From: Diadophis punctatus similis
Lineage: Eukaryota; Chordata; Lepidosauria; Squamata; Dipsadidae
Assembly: GCA_023053685.1 (NCBI GenBank)
Contig: JALIGW010000001.1
Location: 68,511,740 to 68,575,739, forward strand
Length of the DNA stretch: 64,000 nucleotides
Direction: 5' to 3'
Below the pieces are notes generated by a model that worked only from the letters and a program-made list of their open reading frames with translations, ran no database searches and was not told the origin of the DNA. Positions 54,637 to 64,000 of the stretch are shown here, in pieces. A program made the translations under genes and the position numbers. Position 1 is the first letter of the stretch. Every line of letters starts with the position of its first letter.

Positions 54637-55526
54637 CTACTAAGATACTTCTGAAGCTATGCCTCTAAAAAGTCATTGCATTACATTTGCTTCTGCTAGC
54701 ATACATACTGTATATGTAATTCTGAGAGCCAGATGGAAAATAAATACCTTGTTAGCATGCTTTGTTTTGTTTCCCACATCAAATAAATCTTCTACATAGA
54801 GAGTATACTGCTGTGGAGTAAATATAAACTGTTTACTGGGTTCTTTCTTCCTATCTGTAGGTTTCTTGGGATTTTAATCCTTGTAACTATTCCTTTTGAA
54901 ACCTTCTTTGGATACCTCAGTTTCCCGTGTCAAAGATGATGATGGAAAAAGGTAAACACTGGCCCATATTGTTGCTCTTACAGATGTTATTGTGTTCCCC
55001 TTCTTAATTCTATGTATAAATACTGACTAGGATGCCAGAGGAAATCCACTTGAATAAGGAAAGGAAGAGGAGCTAGCAAATTTAGGGGAATATGATATTC
55101 ACTGCAGAACCGTTACCACTGCTGTTCCACAGCGTTTCTTCTGTCCGGCTGGTGCCTCATTCTGCCTAATGGGAGAACTGGCTGTGCCAAGTGAGTGTTG
55201 TAGTTGTTGTATAATTTGTTGCTCCCATTATTCCAAGGGTGCTGTAGTGTGTCAGAATTGGCAAGCGTTGCACGCATGTTCTTTTTGCTGTTATTCCATT
55301 CTTCTTCCCACAAACAACCCAATCTGAAGCAATCCCGTCTTGAAGGCAAAGACAAAAGCTGCCTGCAATAGGAACAGAATATTTTTTTAAAAAAAACAAT
55401 ATCTATTTGCAAATTCTAAATAAATATTAGCTAGAAAGCTCTAAATAAATGTCAGCAAACCTAAATTCAGGAAGGCTAAAAATGTATATACTACGGTAAT
55501 CATCAGTAACAATAAAAGGAGTTAGA
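54637..55526. other. Unique sequence
   Basis: No gene or repeat recognised. ORFs at 55113-55412 (-) lack motifs. Confidence 0.4.
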
Positions 55527-55857
55527 TACCGTATTTTCGGAGTATAAGACGCACCTTTTTACCCTCACAAAGAGGGTGAAAACCTGGGTGCGTCTTATAC
55601 ACCGAATGCAGCCCCACCCAGCCACCCCCATCCTTTGGCATCTGCCTGCCAGAAATTTACCTCTTTGCTGCAAACAGGGCAAAGCACAAGAAGAGCACAA
55701 GAAGAGAGAAACTGCCTCCCAATCTACAGCTGAGAGGCTTGCAAGCCACCTGGAAAAATGAAACTAACTACGGTGGCTGTAATGAGACAAAATGCTGGGA
55801 GATAAACTGCTGACAATATTAGGCTGCTGAAATCCAATGGAGGCAAGCTATAGCTGC

Positions 55858-55945
55858 TATGGCTCACAGCTAGAGCTCTTGCCTCACAATCAGGAGGTTG
55901 TGAGTTCTATCCTAGGTAGAGGCAGATTCTGTTAATGTTATTTTG
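55858..55945 (+). mobile_element. tRNA-headed SINE fragment (as at 13400)
   Basis: 'gctcttgcctcacaatcagg' and 'gttgtgagttctatcctagg' reproduce the 13400 SINE, but the CR1-type 'ggttggactagatgac' block is deleted. A decayed 'tctgttaatg' tail remains. Confidence 0.65.
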
Positions 55946-56171
55946 TTAAATGTTTGTAGAGTGTTCAAATTACTGTATTAGACTTATTTTTAAAAGACTG
56001 CTTTATTATTGTTCTAGGCAACTTAACAAAATGAAGAAGCTTTTTAAAATAAATGCTTGCTCTGAAGAGGCCCAGTGCTATTGTATCTTCTTTTAAATAG
56101 CAGAGAATACTTCCAGAAAGCCACATCAATTTTAAAGAGCTGTAAAAGTATAATCTGAAATGTCCTGTTTT

Positions 56172-56206
56172 AGTATTAAGTATTAGTATTAAGTATTAGT
56201 ATTAAA
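56172..56206 (+). repeat. Short (TATTAAGTATTAG)n tandem
   Basis: A 12-13 bp unit repeated about two and a half times. Confidence 0.75.
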
Positions 56207-56535
56207 AGAAGGCAGCTGAGAAACCCTGACTATCATGTTTGGAGTATTTAGATCTATTTAAATAATTGGGAGGAGTTAGTGTGATTACATTTAAGAAAAC
56301 TTTCTGGGATTAATATACTGCCATAAATGTACATTTCTCCAATTCTTTGCCATTTCTATGGGTCAGGCACACATGTACAGAAATACACAGAAAACAGTGT
56401 ATATCATCTGTACTGTTTGCTGTTTGCTGTTTGGCAAATTGCTGGGAGGCAGAGGCCTTTTTTCCTTGTTTTCCTCCCCCAAAACTAATGTGCGTCTTAT
56501 ACTCCGGTGCGTCTTATACTCCGAAAAATACGGTA

Positions 56536-57712
56536 AGTAAGTGATGGTAAATGGAGGTCCAAATAAGAGGCAAAAACAAAAATCAGTCCAGAGTGAGTGA
56601 AGAGGTGGAAGCTGAAAACAATTGTCCATATTTACTTATTTTTGTGATTATATAATCAATTATTTAATTTATTAATCAATAAATATGGACTTGATCGTTC
56701 ACTGCTTCCCCGTTTAATTTTTACATTTCTCTGAATTTGCCTATTTCTCCATATCTTACAGAAATTAATACTGTTCATTTATGTGCATTAAGTTATGCAA
56801 TACTGTGCATAACTTAATGCACAGTGACATGCATATTTAACACCAGACACATAATTCCATGTCAATAGATATTTGGAAATTGCTATTCCTTTGAAAAAGA
56901 AGTTTAATTCCCTTTCAGGTTCTTATTTTCAATGCTTATAACAATCTAAGAACACAGTGTTGAAATGTAATATTTCCAGGACGTGTAAGGCATTTTCGTC
57001 CTGACGCTAAGACGATATTTTCCTCCCCCCCCCCCATCACCTCTATTATACTTCTTGGTGTGTGATTTTCATTTGACAGTCACATCTTCCGGCTCAGTGC
57101 CACTAGGCGCATAATATGAAAAATGATGCTCCATGTTTCATCAGCAAATACTCTGAAGCAAATCAGAAAAATAGATTGCAAAAACAATCGAGAATGAAAA
57201 GTGAAAATAGAAAAAAATTGCATAGCTTCTGTTTCTTTCCTTTGGCATTTTAGGTCTTCTTCATTTTGCCAAGATCAATTAAACTTTGTGTTCTTCATAA
57301 AGGATTTTTAAAAAAAACATAGGAAAGTTTATATTCATCAAATCGATAATCCAAGTCTCTGGTTTTTCCCCCCAGCGGCATATAAAAAGTGCATTTTTTA
57401 TAAGTTCCTGCGATGTCAGTGAATGTCCCTAACAGAAAAATCACACAAATAACAAAGAAATGTTCTAATAAATATTGTGTCAGAAACTGCCTCCGTTTTT
57501 GCAGTGGCTTTTCTCTTTTGCAAAAGAGCTTCTATTTCACTACTACTTTCTGCAGGTGCTTCAAGGATTTTCTACTATAAACCTGGACTGAATAAGAATG
57601 AGTAATGTAAATGTAGATGGCGCTTTTAGGGAACACCAGTTTAAACTCTTATAAAAAATATCTGAAGTCATTTGCAATTCCACAATCTTTATTAAATGTA
57701 TACCTCACCTTA
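56536..57712. other. Unique sequence with one perfect hairpin
   Basis: No gene. It includes a C-run at 57026-57036 and the hairpin listed separately at 56782-56823. Confidence 0.4.
56782..56823. repeat. Perfect hairpin, 18-bp arms
   Basis: Arms tgtgcattaagttatgca (56782-56799) and its exact complement (56806-56823) around the loop atactg. No TIR, TSD or T-run, so it is neither a classic MITE nor a terminator. Confidence 0.9.
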
Positions 57713-57714
57713 TA

Positions 57715-58514
57715 CAGGTGGCATTCAACTTACAACAGTTCATTTAGTGACTGCTCAAAGTTACAAAGGCACTGAAAAAAGTGACTTATGATCGTTTTTC
57801 ACACTTACGTGGCAGCATCCCATGATCAAAATTCAGACACTTGGCAACTGACTCATTTTTATGACAGCTGTTATGTCCCAGGGTCAAGTTAGTGACTGTT
57901 CTGCCCCAGTTAAGAACGTAACACAACACCCAGTTTATATGCACTTATTTAAACTTATAACCACTACTAATAAATGTCTTAGCAGTGAATATGCACACAC
58001 CAATCTACAAGCAGTCTTTCTTGCAAGCAAACAGCTGCTAATTAATCTTCATTAACAGCTGGTATCAGTTCAAAGAGCCTTAAAGCCAAGAAGAGCAATT
58101 AGGTCTTGCTATCTTACGTAGCTTCAGAGAGTTGGCAAAATGCCTGGAGGTAGTTCTTAATAACCAAAACCGAAGCAGGGAAACAAATCACAAGTTTTTC
58201 AGACACATAGACACACGATGACCAGACAGATTTCCAAATGTTGTTTCCTGCAGCTTTTCAGCTGCCTCTGATGTCCTTAAGTAGACTAGGGGAGTGGCCA
58301 ATTAGCCCCAAGTCTTACTCCCGAGGAGACCTCCTCTGGAGTAACCATTCCTGTCTCTTAGCAGCTCTGTGAGCCTTTGCATTCAGAAGAGGAGAAGCAT
58401 CTTCTCCCTCATCAGGCAGTGAGAAGGCTGTCCTCACCAGCCTCCTCACTGCCTGACTTGAGTACCAGCTGCATGTTGGGCTCAGTTGTGGTTGTAAGTT
58501 GAGGACTTTCTGCA
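57715..58514. mobile_element. MITE family E, inverted, broken by a foreign segment
   Basis: The left part (57715-57885) is the inverted right half of the family: 'caacttacaacagttcattt', 'gtgacttatgatcgtttttc', 'cttggcaactgactcatttt'. The other end reappears at 58478-58514 (ctcagttgtggttgtaagtt). Roughly 240 bp of the MITE body is missing where about 590 bp of unrelated sequence lies. Confidence 0.7.
57886..58477 (-). mobile_element. LTR-like insertion, ~590 bp
   Basis: Read on the minus strand it resembles an LTR: a near 'tgcagctggtact' start, 'ccactcccctagtctactta' promoter-like region followed by 'aggacatcagaggcagctg', and an end near 'actggggcagaaca'. No coding region, no TSD located, and boundaries uncertain. 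Interpretation as a solo LTR is tentative. Confidence 0.35.
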
Positions 58515-59083
58515 TATATACTCAAGTTGGCTATTTGGTTTTTAAGGAATGGCTGTGCCCTTGATGACTGTGTGCTGGCAAAACACACTTTGCTAGAATA
58601 TATTCTGGGAACAATGCTTTATTTAATGTAATATTTTATTTGCAAATAACACTTTGCATTGCTTTATAATAAAAAGAAAGCTATTTATAATGACAGAAAA
58701 AAATGTACCTTTGATTTTTTTTTTCTGAATTCCATTTCAGGTAAGTGAAAGCCCAGTATCTCAGCAATGTAAACCAAAGTCTATTGGCAGGAATGTATTT
58801 TGAAGTAAACCACACTTGTGATGAAGTTAGAGTGTTTTCGATATAATCATTCGTTCACGTTTGATTTGTGCATGAAGAAGAGTGATTGTGCATAGTCAAT
58901 TGTAATTGCTTAGACCAATTACACAGAACAATATATTTTGGGATGGAATTGATTCACCCTTAGCTAAATCCCACCAAAGAAATTCCAGAAAATGGAACTG
59001 TATCTGATCCAGTAAATATATCCAGTCATCCAACTATATTTCTTGCAATTTGCCCTTTGTAAGATGTGAACTGTGTGCCATTA
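58515..59083. other. Unique AT-rich sequence
   Basis: No repeat recognised. It contains the splice-like motif listed at 58711-58747. Confidence 0.4.
58711..58747 (+). promoter_or_regulatory. Candidate recursive splice site (zero-length exon)
   Basis: A T-rich tract (58713-58724) and a possible branch point (tctgaat, 58724-58730) lead to 'ccatttcag' at 58732-58740. It is followed with no gap by 'gtaagtg', a near-perfect 5' splice site. Juxtaposed acceptor and donor (Y-tract AG|GTAAGT) is the signature of ratchet-point splicing in very long introns. No transcript evidence is available, and a chance match is possible. Confidence 0.35.
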
Positions 59084-59091
59084 GTGTAAAG

Positions 59092-59416
59092 CAGGGGTGG
59101 GTTCTGGCTTACCTCGCTGCCGGTTTGCTTCCTGACGCGACACATGCACGCACATGCACGTGCATGTGCAGTGCTAAAAATCCAGCTTCTGCGTATGCGC
59201 AGAAGCAAAAAACAGCTTCTGCACGTGCGCAGAAGCAAAAAACAGCTTCTGCACGTGTGCAGAAACAAAAAACAAAATGGCGGCGCCTATGGCATTGCCA
59301 AGGGAGCTGGTTCAGGGGCGTGGCAGGCCTAGGTCGCTGCCGGTACCAGCAACCCAGGCCGCCAAGTTACTATCGGTTCCATAGAACCGGCCCAAACCGG
59401 GAGGAACCCACCTCTG
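59092..59416. mobile_element. hAT MITE, family A, 325 bp, with internal 30-bp repeats
   Basis: The ends are caggggtgggttctggc and ggaggaacccacctctg. A perfect 8-bp TSD, gtgtaaag, lies at 59084-59091 and 59417-59424. At 59185-59270 a 30-bp unit (gcttctgc..gtgcgcagaagc then aaaaaaca) occurs three times, each itself a small palindrome. The 129-codon ORF across it reflects these repeats. Confidence 0.95.
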
Positions 59417-59424
59417 GTGTAAAG

Positions 59425-60892
59425 GCAGGAGAAAGATAAAAGAAGACAAGGCAAGATAAAAGGAAGACCAAATATCACATAATCATCCACAACGTAATCA
59501 GATGAGACATCTGGTCAAATTTGTTTTGTAAATTAGCCATTGAACTTTGTATTGGAAATACACATACTAAACTATGACACTTTTTAACGAAATAGAAAAT
59601 TTTATGACTAATAGTTTGGGAGTTTTGTAAAACTCATTGGCTGAAGCAATAATATAGGAACAGAAAGATCAGCTAACTGGTCAGACAGTCCAGGAGTTTG
59701 TTGCTTTTCCTCTAAATTTCTCCATCAAAAAATTTCTGATGGGCAGATTTTTCAAATATACAACAATCTTAAATTAACTCTTAGCTTTGCATTTGGAATT
59801 AAAAAGCTACCATAGAAAGTCATGCTTCAAGCTACTGTATTTCCCTCACCTTTTGACATTTAAGCTCACACAAAAGTACATACAGAATTATCATTCTCAG
59901 GCAGATGCGGCATCTGATGCATTGTAGGCAGAGTGCTTAGAATTTGTACTCATTTGACCAGAGAGTCTCTCTTAGAATTCCATTGATCGATGGACAAGGA
60001 ATACCAGGCTTTAGCTGCACTAAATGCTGTGAATATTGATTAGGCAGCCTCTTTTTAATGCAGATGGTGTGATGGAGTACCCATTAGAGGAAGTGGAAAG
60101 ACTCACTGTGCCTCCCCTTATCATTGCATAGCTCTCCTCTTCTATTTTAGTGAGCAGATAAGGACTCAGAGCCCTCCTGCTTGCACTGCTGTAATTTGGC
60201 CAGCTGCCACATTCTGACTCTTAGAGAGGTCAGGCAATGCTCTGTGCTGAGTTTGGTGTTTTATACCTTTCATGCGTGACAAATGTCATGGCACAGCCTA
60301 GTTCCCAGACAATTCCAGATTCAGACATCCAGACGGGAAACTGGAAGGAAGGCCCATTATCCCTCCTGTGCTTGGGGAATCTTTCCATAGGGCATGCATG
60401 AAGTAGGCCTCTTTTTTAAGAGTTAAGGAACTCTTTGGGATGTGAAATATAAAAAGTGAGTCTTTCTTTTTCAGTCTTAAGTGACACAGAATTTATTCAC
60501 TTCACACTTGTTCAGTAAAGTAAAAATTACACTGGGACCAAACTGTTAACTGAACACTTGCACAGTTGTTTAATTGTAAATTAAAACTGTCACATTTAAC
60601 CCATTCGAGTAAAAACATGGTATATTTACCCATCTGTGAGAACTTACTACTATATGAAAATGTAAGCACTGTTTGTGTTGGTTTGCAAAGAAGAACAGTT
60701 ACTTTTAAACCCCCCCCCCAAAAAAAATGTTGTGGGAAGAAATGTTTGTCAAACTGAGTTTTGAACTTTTTTGGGGGGGGGGAGCAAAAGTTTGCTATTA
60801 AGGATGAGAGTTCACATCTGGCCTCTGGATAAGATATTGGAAGCCATATTCTTCAAAGTCCTGGGTAGATGGACAAAGTCCATGGATCCCCA
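59425..60892. other. Unique sequence
   Basis: No repeat recognised. The part at 59990-60260 is less AT-rich than its surroundings. C-run and G-run at 60710-60719 and 60771-60781. Confidence 0.4.
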
Positions 60893-60893
60893 G

Positions 60894-61070
60894 CAGAGTT
60901 TTTCAAATTGTGTTCTGCAGAATACAACTTGATGGGGTTCTATGTGAAATTAAGGGGAAAAGCACCAAACATATTGAAGATAAATCTTCTGTCACTATAG
61001 CTTTGTTTTTTGATCCAGAGTTCCTTAAAAAAAATCACTGGTTCCATGGCCTGAAAAAAGTTTGAAATTG
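60894..61070. mobile_element. Degenerate hAT MITE (tttttcaaattgtgttc / aagtttgaaattgg ends)
   Basis: 'cagagtttttcaaattgtg' and 'ggcctgaaaaaagtttgaaa' match the old amniote hAT type with 'tttctcaaactgtgttc' and 'agtttgaaaa.cactg' termini. The ends are heavily mutated and there is no TSD. Confidence 0.5.
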
Positions 61071-61387
61071 GCTAGAGAGTCAGGAACTTCAGCCTGACTG
61101 AGGACAATCCTAATTACTTTTTACTGGATTATGAAAGAAGGGGTCTATCAATGAAGTTTCAAAGAACCCTTCCAGTTTATAACTGTTCCTGTTCACAATC
61201 TCATTAGATGTGGGTGGAGCATCATCAAAATCTCATTAGGTTTGATCATCTTTCAAGGGTATTTTGATTTCAAAAAATGAATTATTTTTGAAAATTGATT
61301 TCTGCAATTTAGATGCCACTCTTACCTACAACAAGGACTATGCATACTATACCATTAATCTTCACAGGCTTTTCAGTAAAACCAAGA
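61071..61387. other. Unique AT-rich sequence
   Basis: No feature recognised. Confidence 0.4.
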
Positions 61388-61395
61388 ACAAGAGC

Positions 61396-62144
61396 CAAGG
61401 GCGGGTTCCTAATTTTTTTACTACCACTCTGTGGGCGTGGCTTATTTTGTGGGTGTGGCTTGCCAGCCATGTGACCGGGTGGGCGTGGGCCTCGGGAGCT
61501 TGGCAGCGGCTGGAGAAGCAGGGGGATATTGCCCACCCGCAATGCAGCCCCCTGCAGTGGGAACAGCAGCGGTTCTTCTAGGAGGCTCCATCCGGCCTGA
61601 ATGCTTCTCCCCATTCGATGATCCTAGGCACCTGCCACCCATTCCCCCTCCCCTCAGCAGCTCAAGAAGCCTCGAACGTGCGAAAATGCCTGGGATCATC
61701 ACCGCGTGTTCGTGGCTTCTCGGACTGCTGAAGGAAAGGGAACTGAGATAGGTCCTGCCGCCCATTCCCCCTCCCCTCAGCAGTTCGAGAAGCCTCGAAC
61801 ATGCAAAAATGCCTAGGATCATCACCGCACGTTCGTGGCTTCTTGGACTGCTGAGGGGAGGGGAATGGAGATAGCTCCTGCTGCCCGTTCTTTCAGCATC
61901 TCACGCACTCCCTCAGCCATCCTCCCCTGCTTGGACTCACTATGGGGTAGGAAGGCAGCGCATGCGCAGTGCCGGAAGCTCGGCTTCTGGGCATGTGCAG
62001 AAGAAAATTTTTTAAAAATTAATTTTTTTAAAAAAAAATGGTGGCACCCAGGCACCAACAACCGACCACACCAGTACTGTGATGTCACCAGCGGGCCGCT
62101 ACCGGTGCTATAGAGTGGACCGCACCAGTAGGAACCCACCACTG
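61396..62144. mobile_element. Long hAT-type element, family A, 749 bp
   Basis: The ends are caagggcgggttcct and aggaacccaccactg. An 8-bp TSD with one mismatch, acaagagc (61388-61395) and gcaagagc (62145-62152), shows it is a single insertion. It is more than twice the length of its relatives because of internal tandem repeats (61632-61880). The GC-rich body contains 'gcgcatgcgca' at 61958-61968. No transposase frame; the 92-127 codon ORFs are repeat-derived. Confidence 0.9.
61632..61895 (+). repeat. Two full 124-bp tandem repeats plus a partial third
   Basis: Units starting 'ctgccacccattccccctcc' (61632), 'ctgccgcccattccccctcc' (61756) and the partial 'ctgctgcccgttct' (61879). Each unit also contains an inverted pair, 'ctcagcagctcaagaagcc' and 'ggcttctcggactgctga'. 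Confidence 0.9.
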
Positions 62145-62152
62145 GCAAGAGC

Positions 62153-62624
62153 TCTTAGTACCTTTCTTGAATCCCAACAATGTGTTCCTGTGGAGAAGGA
62201 AACATGAATTTACCAAACTCTGATTTATGTAACCTCAAAAGCATTGATAATTCAATGCTCTGCATAAAGGAAAATATTGTGGGCTCCAACTTCCAAAATG
62301 TTGCCTATGACCTTTGCCCCTGCTGTATTAAAATAATAGTAGTTTTGTCCAATACTTTTGAATGGGAACAAATTGGTAAAAGCTATATACAATCATCCAA
62401 AGTTCCACCATTTGCAATATCATAAATTATCTAATCTATTATCTAATCTGAAAAGATTTTTCCTACATTCTGAGGGTTCTGATTTAAGAATCTCATAAAA
62501 GCATAGAATAAGCATGTATTAATAATTCAAACCATAGTTTATTTTCTTAGAATGATGAAACTCCTAATTTAGCTTGTGTACCGAAAACTCTCCTTTTCAT
62601 TTTTCCCTTCCCCCCCCCCTCCCA
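62153..62624. other. Unique AT-rich sequence
   Basis: No feature except a C-run at 62611-62619. Confidence 0.4.
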
Positions 62625-63105
62625 GGCACCAAGGTTAGGCTGAGATATAATGTCTGGCCCAAAGTCATATCATGAACTTCCTTTTACTTATTCATTGCAT
62701 GGTTTTATATACTGCCCATTTCCCCTGAACTCAAGGCAGCTTAGAAAAAGAAATCTAATAAAAAGGCAGAAGAAGCAATCTTTGGCAATCCATTTAAAAG
62801 ATCAATCCATTTGATCTTGAATGTGTAGCAGCGCAGTTACATTTTCAACTATTTACAAAAGGCAGGGAAGTTTTGGGCATTCTTTATCTAAGTAGACATG
62901 TGTTCTCCAATATGGGGGAAGATACAGAGAAGGCATAGCATCAAACCCCACTTCCTAAACTTTACACAAAGTGCAGTAATCTCTTCCTGCAAAAATGCAA
63001 AGCATATGCTAAGGTCAAATATGATCAAATGCAGACTTGAATCTGGATTTTTCTGGCCCTAGTCCAGCATGCTAACCACTAAAGTATAGTAGCTCCAAGA
63101 TAAAC
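62625..63105 (-). mobile_element. Eroded MIR-like SINE split by an old LINE 3' end
   Basis: 'ccaaggttaggctgagatat ... ggcccaaagtcatatcat' (62629-62676) and 'gacttgaatctggatttttc ... agcatgctaaccactaaag' (63033-63085) are two inverted SINE blocks. Between them 'ttatatactgcccatttccc ... ctcaaggcagctta' (62704-62744) looks like an inverted L3-type 3' end. All strongly decayed. Confidence 0.45.
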
Positions 63106-64000
63106 CACTAAAGTAAATTCTGAAAGAGGAAGGCAGAATTGTATAGAGGATGTTAATTCCTATTTCAGGACAATATTTACAGAGTAGGTGACCCAGAGTT
63201 AATAGTATCACTGCAGCATCTAGCTGTAGATATTAGCCACTGCGTACATTCTAAATGCGAGCTATCTCAATATTGCAGCTACTCATTATTTCCAGAAACT
63301 TGTAAAATAAACAATTACCGTTTGTTTTTTTAAAAAAGTAAATTGTTCCATTTATTTTAATAACATTGACCGATCATGCTCTGCCCTAGACTTCATGCTA
63401 CTGCCTTCTCCTTTAAAATGCTGACAACATTTTTAGGAGAGAAAAATTAAGCCAATATAAACCTGAGCGGCTTGCATCAGTATATTAGCTCTTTGAGGAT
63501 TAATATGGAAAAGGTCATATAATGTTTTATTTTAAATATAAAAACGTATTACACCCAGCAACATTTTAATTTGTACTGATCTTTCGGTCTAGGTTTTTTT
63601 TTTTTAATCCATCCACTTAGGGAATTGCTTTATTGTTGAGAAAATACAGTTAGAAAATATGAGTTTTTCATATTCCTTGCAATTTTATAAGTTGGTCTAA
63701 AATATCCTTTGCACTGATTGGAACCATAAAGCCTCTTATGAATGAAAATATACATGCCAATCAAAAATTATTGATTTTTGCTGTAATGAAAACTTAACTG
63801 TTAATATATGCTTTAACGATACAAAATTCAGTATCATACAGAACATATTTTTTCCAGTGCAGTATTAATTACAGAAGGATGGAATCAAGTTGTCCAACTG
63901 AGCAGCAAGCAAACTATATTTGTCATGGTGCTACTTTGACCTCCCCTGAACTACAGACAGCCCTGACTGTCTTGACCTTTCAGAAGACTTAAAAAACCCA
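63106..64000. other. Unique AT-rich sequence
   Basis: No repeat or coding feature recognised to the end of the window, apart from a T-run at 63595-63604. Confidence 0.4.

Larger units (their letters stand above)
55529..56533. mobile_element. MITE family F, both ends ~1 kb apart
   Basis: The left end ccgtattttcggagtataag folds back on 'gcgtcttatacaccgaatgc' within 75 bp. The right end 'gcgtcttatactccgaaaaa' is preceded by a second partial copy of itself. TA precedes and follows (55527-55528; 56534-56535). It may be one long element carrying a SINE fragment, or two separate insertions, since the middle (55980-56440) looks like ordinary unique DNA. Confidence 0.6.

Noticed and set aside
56800..56823. 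Rho-independent terminator
   Set aside because: No T-run follows, and the sequence is vertebrate, so the concept does not apply.
59185..59270. CRISPR-like repeat array
   Set aside because: Three direct repeats without unique spacers, inside a MITE in vertebrate DNA.

Overview
This window reads as non-coding vertebrate DNA from a squamate reptile, most likely a snake. The grounds are: AT-rich unique sequence with no host gene I can recognise; a Sauria-type SINE with a BovB-like tail; remnants of CR1, CR1-L3, L2/Rex-like, RTE, L1 and DIRS retroelements; many short GC-rich palindromic hAT-type MITEs with 8-bp target-site duplications (TSDs); and LINE 3' tails expanded into microsatellites, a pattern described for snake genomes. 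All family names come from memory of motifs, not from a database search. The window could be intergenic or lie inside a very long intron. No rRNA, functional tRNA, CRISPR array or bacterial feature is visible.

Layout. 0-10 kb: an L2-like LINE with a (TAAAC)n tail is split by a tRNA-derived SINE; a hAT MITE sits inside an older palindromic MITE; an L3 LINE follows with an (AAAT)n tail; then two foldback MITEs and a DIRS remnant. 10-20 kb: an RTE endonuclease remnant, a decayed L3 copy, a truncated L1 with TSD, a Sauria SINE with a perfect 12-bp TSD, and an L2 3' end split by a MITE. 20-30 kb: an L3 fragment inserted into a SINE, a longer L3 copy (23-24 kb), a MITE inside an older hAT, and a MITE with duplicated ends. 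30-43 kb: (GT)n and purine tracts, a LINE split by a SINE, a CR1 split by a 135-bp palindrome, a large (AATAG)n array on an L2 tail, an L2/Rex-like RT fragment with a 174-codon ORF, and an L3-like copy with a (TGAA)n tail. 43-64 kb: mostly unique sequence, an RTE 3' end, two solo-LTR-like insertions, several 'tcttatactccg' MITEs, a 345-bp compound microsatellite, and two more foldback hAT elements, one of them 749 bp with internal 124-bp repeats.

Insertion order can be read directly from the nesting. I found no convincing new biological system. The items most worth following up are a juxtaposed acceptor/donor at 58740/58741 that fits a recursive splice site, an exon-like 81-codon ORF on the minus strand at 49 kb, NRF-1-like palindromes recurring in the cores of several MITEs, and the MITE at 26.8-27.1 kb that carries three terminal motifs between one pair of TSDs. 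The unique stretches hold no recognisable gene.
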